A stretch of 64,000 bases of DNA from an uncultured Rivibacter sp. (GTDB lineage: Bacteria; Pseudomonadota; Gammaproteobacteria; Burkholderiales; Burkholderiaceae). The translations under genes and the position numbers were made by a program. The notes beneath the pieces are model-generated. The model was not told where the DNA came from, did not search any database, and worked only from the letters and a program-made list of their open reading frames with translations. The stretch is from contig CAMLLU010000007.1 of assembly GCA_946480925.1 (NCBI GenBank), positions 62,001 to 126,000 on the forward strand, in the 5' to 3' direction. Shown one piece after another: positions 62,295 through 64,000 of the stretch. Positions within the stretch are counted from its first letter, which is position 1; each line of letters starts with the position of its first letter.

Positions 62295-64000
62295 ATGGCC
62301 TACATCAAGAGTCGCAAACACCCTGCGGCGCAGCTGCCGCGCGTGGCCGGCTGCACCGCCGCCCTGACCGCCGTGGCGCTGGCGCTGCCGGCCGCGGCAC
62401 AAACCCAGCCGCAGCCGGCAGACAAGCCGGCCGCCGAACAGGCACTGCCTGAAACCAAGGCGAAGGCCAAGACCACCAGCGAGGGCACCTACAAGGCCGA
62501 CACCGTGTCGTCGCCCAAGTTCATGACGCCCTTGGTCAACACACCGCAGACCATCACGGTCATCAAGAAGGAGCTGCTGCTGGAGCAGGGCGCCACCACG
62601 CTGGCCGAGGCGCTGGGCAACACGCCCGGCATCACCTTCCAGATGGGCGAGAACGGCAACACGCAGACCGGCGACTCGATCTTCATGCGCGGCTTCGACA
62701 CGCAGCAGAGCATCTTCGTCGACGGCATCCGCGACATCGGCACCTTCAGCCGCGACACCTTCAACATCGAGCAGGTCGAAGTGGTGAAGGGCCCGGCCGG
62801 CGCCGACATCGGACGCGGCTCGCCCACCGGATACGTGAACCTCGCCACCAAGCTGCCCACCCTGGACGACCTGGCCAGCGGCAGCGTCACCATCGCCAGC
62901 GGCAGCCGCAAGCGAGTGACGGCCGACGTGAACCGAACCATCCCGCTGCTGGGCGATGGCACGGCCGTGCGCATCAACTTCCAGAAGACCGACAGCGGCG
63001 CGGTCGAGCGCGACCACGTGAAGAAGGACAGCTGGGCGTTCGCCCCGTCGCTCGCACTGGGCCTGGGCACGCCGACGCGCACCTACCTGTACTACCTGCA
63101 CGTCGAGCAGGACAACCGGCCCGATGGCGGCATCCCGGCGATCGGCCTGCCGGCCTACCGCAACACCGCCGTGCCGGCCGGCGCGGCGCCGGTGGATCGC
63201 AGCAACTTCTACGGCTCGCTGAGCGACTTCGATCGCGTGAAAGCCGACATGTTCACCGCGCGCATCGAGCACGACCTGAAGCCCGGCTACACGCTGCGCA
63301 ACATCTCGCGCTTCGGCCGCACCGAGCAGCGGTACGTGCTGACCGGTGTGAACACGATCACGGTGCCCGACGCGAACGACCCGTCCACCTGGACGGTGTC
63401 GCGCTCCCGCCAGGGCAAGGACCAGGAAAACCAGGTCCTCACCAACCAGACCAACCTCAATGCCGAGTTCGAGACCGGGTCGTTCAAGCACATGCTGAGC
63501 ACTGGCATCGAGTTCATCTACGAAAAGCAGGCCAACAACACGATGGCGGCGGTCGGCACTCAGGGTACGGCCAACCTCTACAACCCGAGCGTCAACGACG
63601 TGTTCGTGCCGGTGGCCGCCACCGGCGCCAAGACCAGCGGCAACACGGTCACCGCCGCGATCTACGCGTTCGACACGCTGAAGATCAACGAGCAGTTCCA
63701 GATCAACGGCGGCGTGCGCTTCGAGAAATACAAGACCGAAACGCTGGGCATCCCGGCCAGCAACGCGGCGGTTCAGACCGCCACGCTGCTGTCCAAGGCC
63801 GACGACCTGCTGACCTGGAAGCTCGGCGCGCTGTACAAGCCGGCACCCAACGGCAGCGTGTACGTGGCCTACGCCACGTCGCAGAAGCCGCCTGGCAGCG
63901 ACAGCTTCGCGCTCAACACCGGCACCACGCTCAACATCAACAGCGCGACACTGGAGCCGTCCGAGGCCGACAGCCTCGAGATCGGCACCAAGTGGGAGCT
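62295..64000 (+). CDS. TonB-dependent siderophore receptor, truncated by the window end
   Basis: The first 568 residues of an outer membrane receptor, open at the window edge. A signal peptide (TAALTAVALALPAAAQ) is followed by the plug domain with NTPQTITVIKKELLLEQG, TLAEALGNTPGITF, FMRGFDTQQSIFVDGIRD and the EQVEVVKGPAGADIGRG signature, then barrel strands including YLYYLHVEQDNRPDGG. The plug resembles catecholate receptors of the Fiu/PiuA group. TonB/ExbBD-powered import of ferric siderophore is expected. The ATG at 62295 follows a GGAG-type site, and the gene is driven by the Fur-box promoter at 62129. Confidence 0.92.
   Translation, partial: MAYIKSRKHPAAQLPRVAGCTAALTAVALALPAAAQTQPQPADKPAAEQALPETKAKAKTTSEGTYKADTVSSPKFMTPLVNTPQTITVIKKELLLEQGATTLAEALGNTPGITFQMGENGNTQTGDSIFMRGFDTQQSIFVDGIRDIGTFSRDTFNIEQVEVVKGPAGADIGRGSPTGYVNLATKLPTLDDLASGSVTIASGSRKRVTADVNRTIPLLGDGTAVRINFQKTDSGAVERDHVKKDSWAFAPSLALGLGTPTRTYLYYLHVEQDNRPDGGIPAIGLPAYRNTAVPAGAAPVDRSNFYGSLSDFDRVKADMFTARIEHDLKPGYTLRNISRFGRTEQRYVLTGVNTITVPDANDPSTWTVSRSRQGKDQENQVLTNQTNLNAEFETGSFKHMLSTGIEFIYEKQANNTMAAVGTQGTANLYNPSVNDVFVPVAATGAKTSGNTVTAAIYAFDTLKINEQFQINGGVRFEKYKTETLGIPASNAAVQTATLLSKADDLLTWKLGALYKPAPNGSVYVAYATSQKPPGSDSFALNTGTTLNINSATLEPSEADSLEIGTKWE

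Overview
The window is GC-rich (roughly two thirds or more G+C by eye), densely coded DNA from a betaproteobacterium of the order Burkholderiales. The gene content fits the Rubrivivax/Leptothrix/Roseateles group best: lptD-surA-rsmA, exosortase B with EpsD and EpsI, PEP-CTERM proteins, a rhombosortase and membrane-integral SpeE-type enzymes. Species cannot be read from the sequence. I see no rRNA, tRNA, CRISPR array, intact insertion sequence or prophage.

Layout. 1-9.6 kb: minus-strand thiL-pgpA-pncC, a MipA-like porin, an SPFH lipoprotein, a DctR/DctS-like two-component system, and divergent malic enzyme maeB. 9.8-10.8 kb: a secreted barnase-type RNase with its barstar. 10.9-16.7 kb: envelope block rsmA-surA-lptD with divergent amgK. 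16.7-27.8 kb: LysR regulator, rhombosortase, glnE, yhdP, a nitrilase-family amidase and a UbiH-like hydroxylase. 27.9-31.2 kb: a PEP-CTERM protein followed by epsD-xrtB-epsI, with no polysaccharide genes beside them. 31.3-40.3 kb: the most unusual block. It holds an SPFH/SHOCT protein, a zinc-ribbon DUF4178 protein, a DUF350 membrane protein, a frameshifted YkgJ-type cysteine-rich protein, a membrane-embedded aminopropyltransferase, a Tat-lipoprotein flavin oxidoreductase and an M48 membrane protease. 40.3-48.2 kb: two GNAT acetyltransferases and a LysE exporter, a second PEP-CTERM protein, then the overlapping set pepP-GGDEF-lysR, an aldo/keto reductase and a small conserved-looking ORF. 48.3-51.6 kb: a divergent iron-type module (PepSY protein, ApbE-DUF2271 fusion, DUF4198 protein) around a Fur box. 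51.8-56.9 kb: a MacA-MacB-NodT tripartite export operon. 57.2-62.1 kb: one 1633-residue protein of unknown function. 62.1 kb to the end: a Fur-box promoter and a truncated TonB-dependent siderophore receptor.

How the genes work together. The exosortase block and the two PEP-CTERM proteins form an enzyme-substrate set for surface sorting. The two Fur boxes suggest that the PepSY/ApbE/DUF4198 genes and the siderophore receptor answer to iron. The 31-40 kb block looks like a membrane-stress or polyamine-modification module; that role is an inference from gene content. Starts were moved downstream of the longest open frame where a signal peptide, ribosome site or overlap argued for it, and this is stated in each entry.
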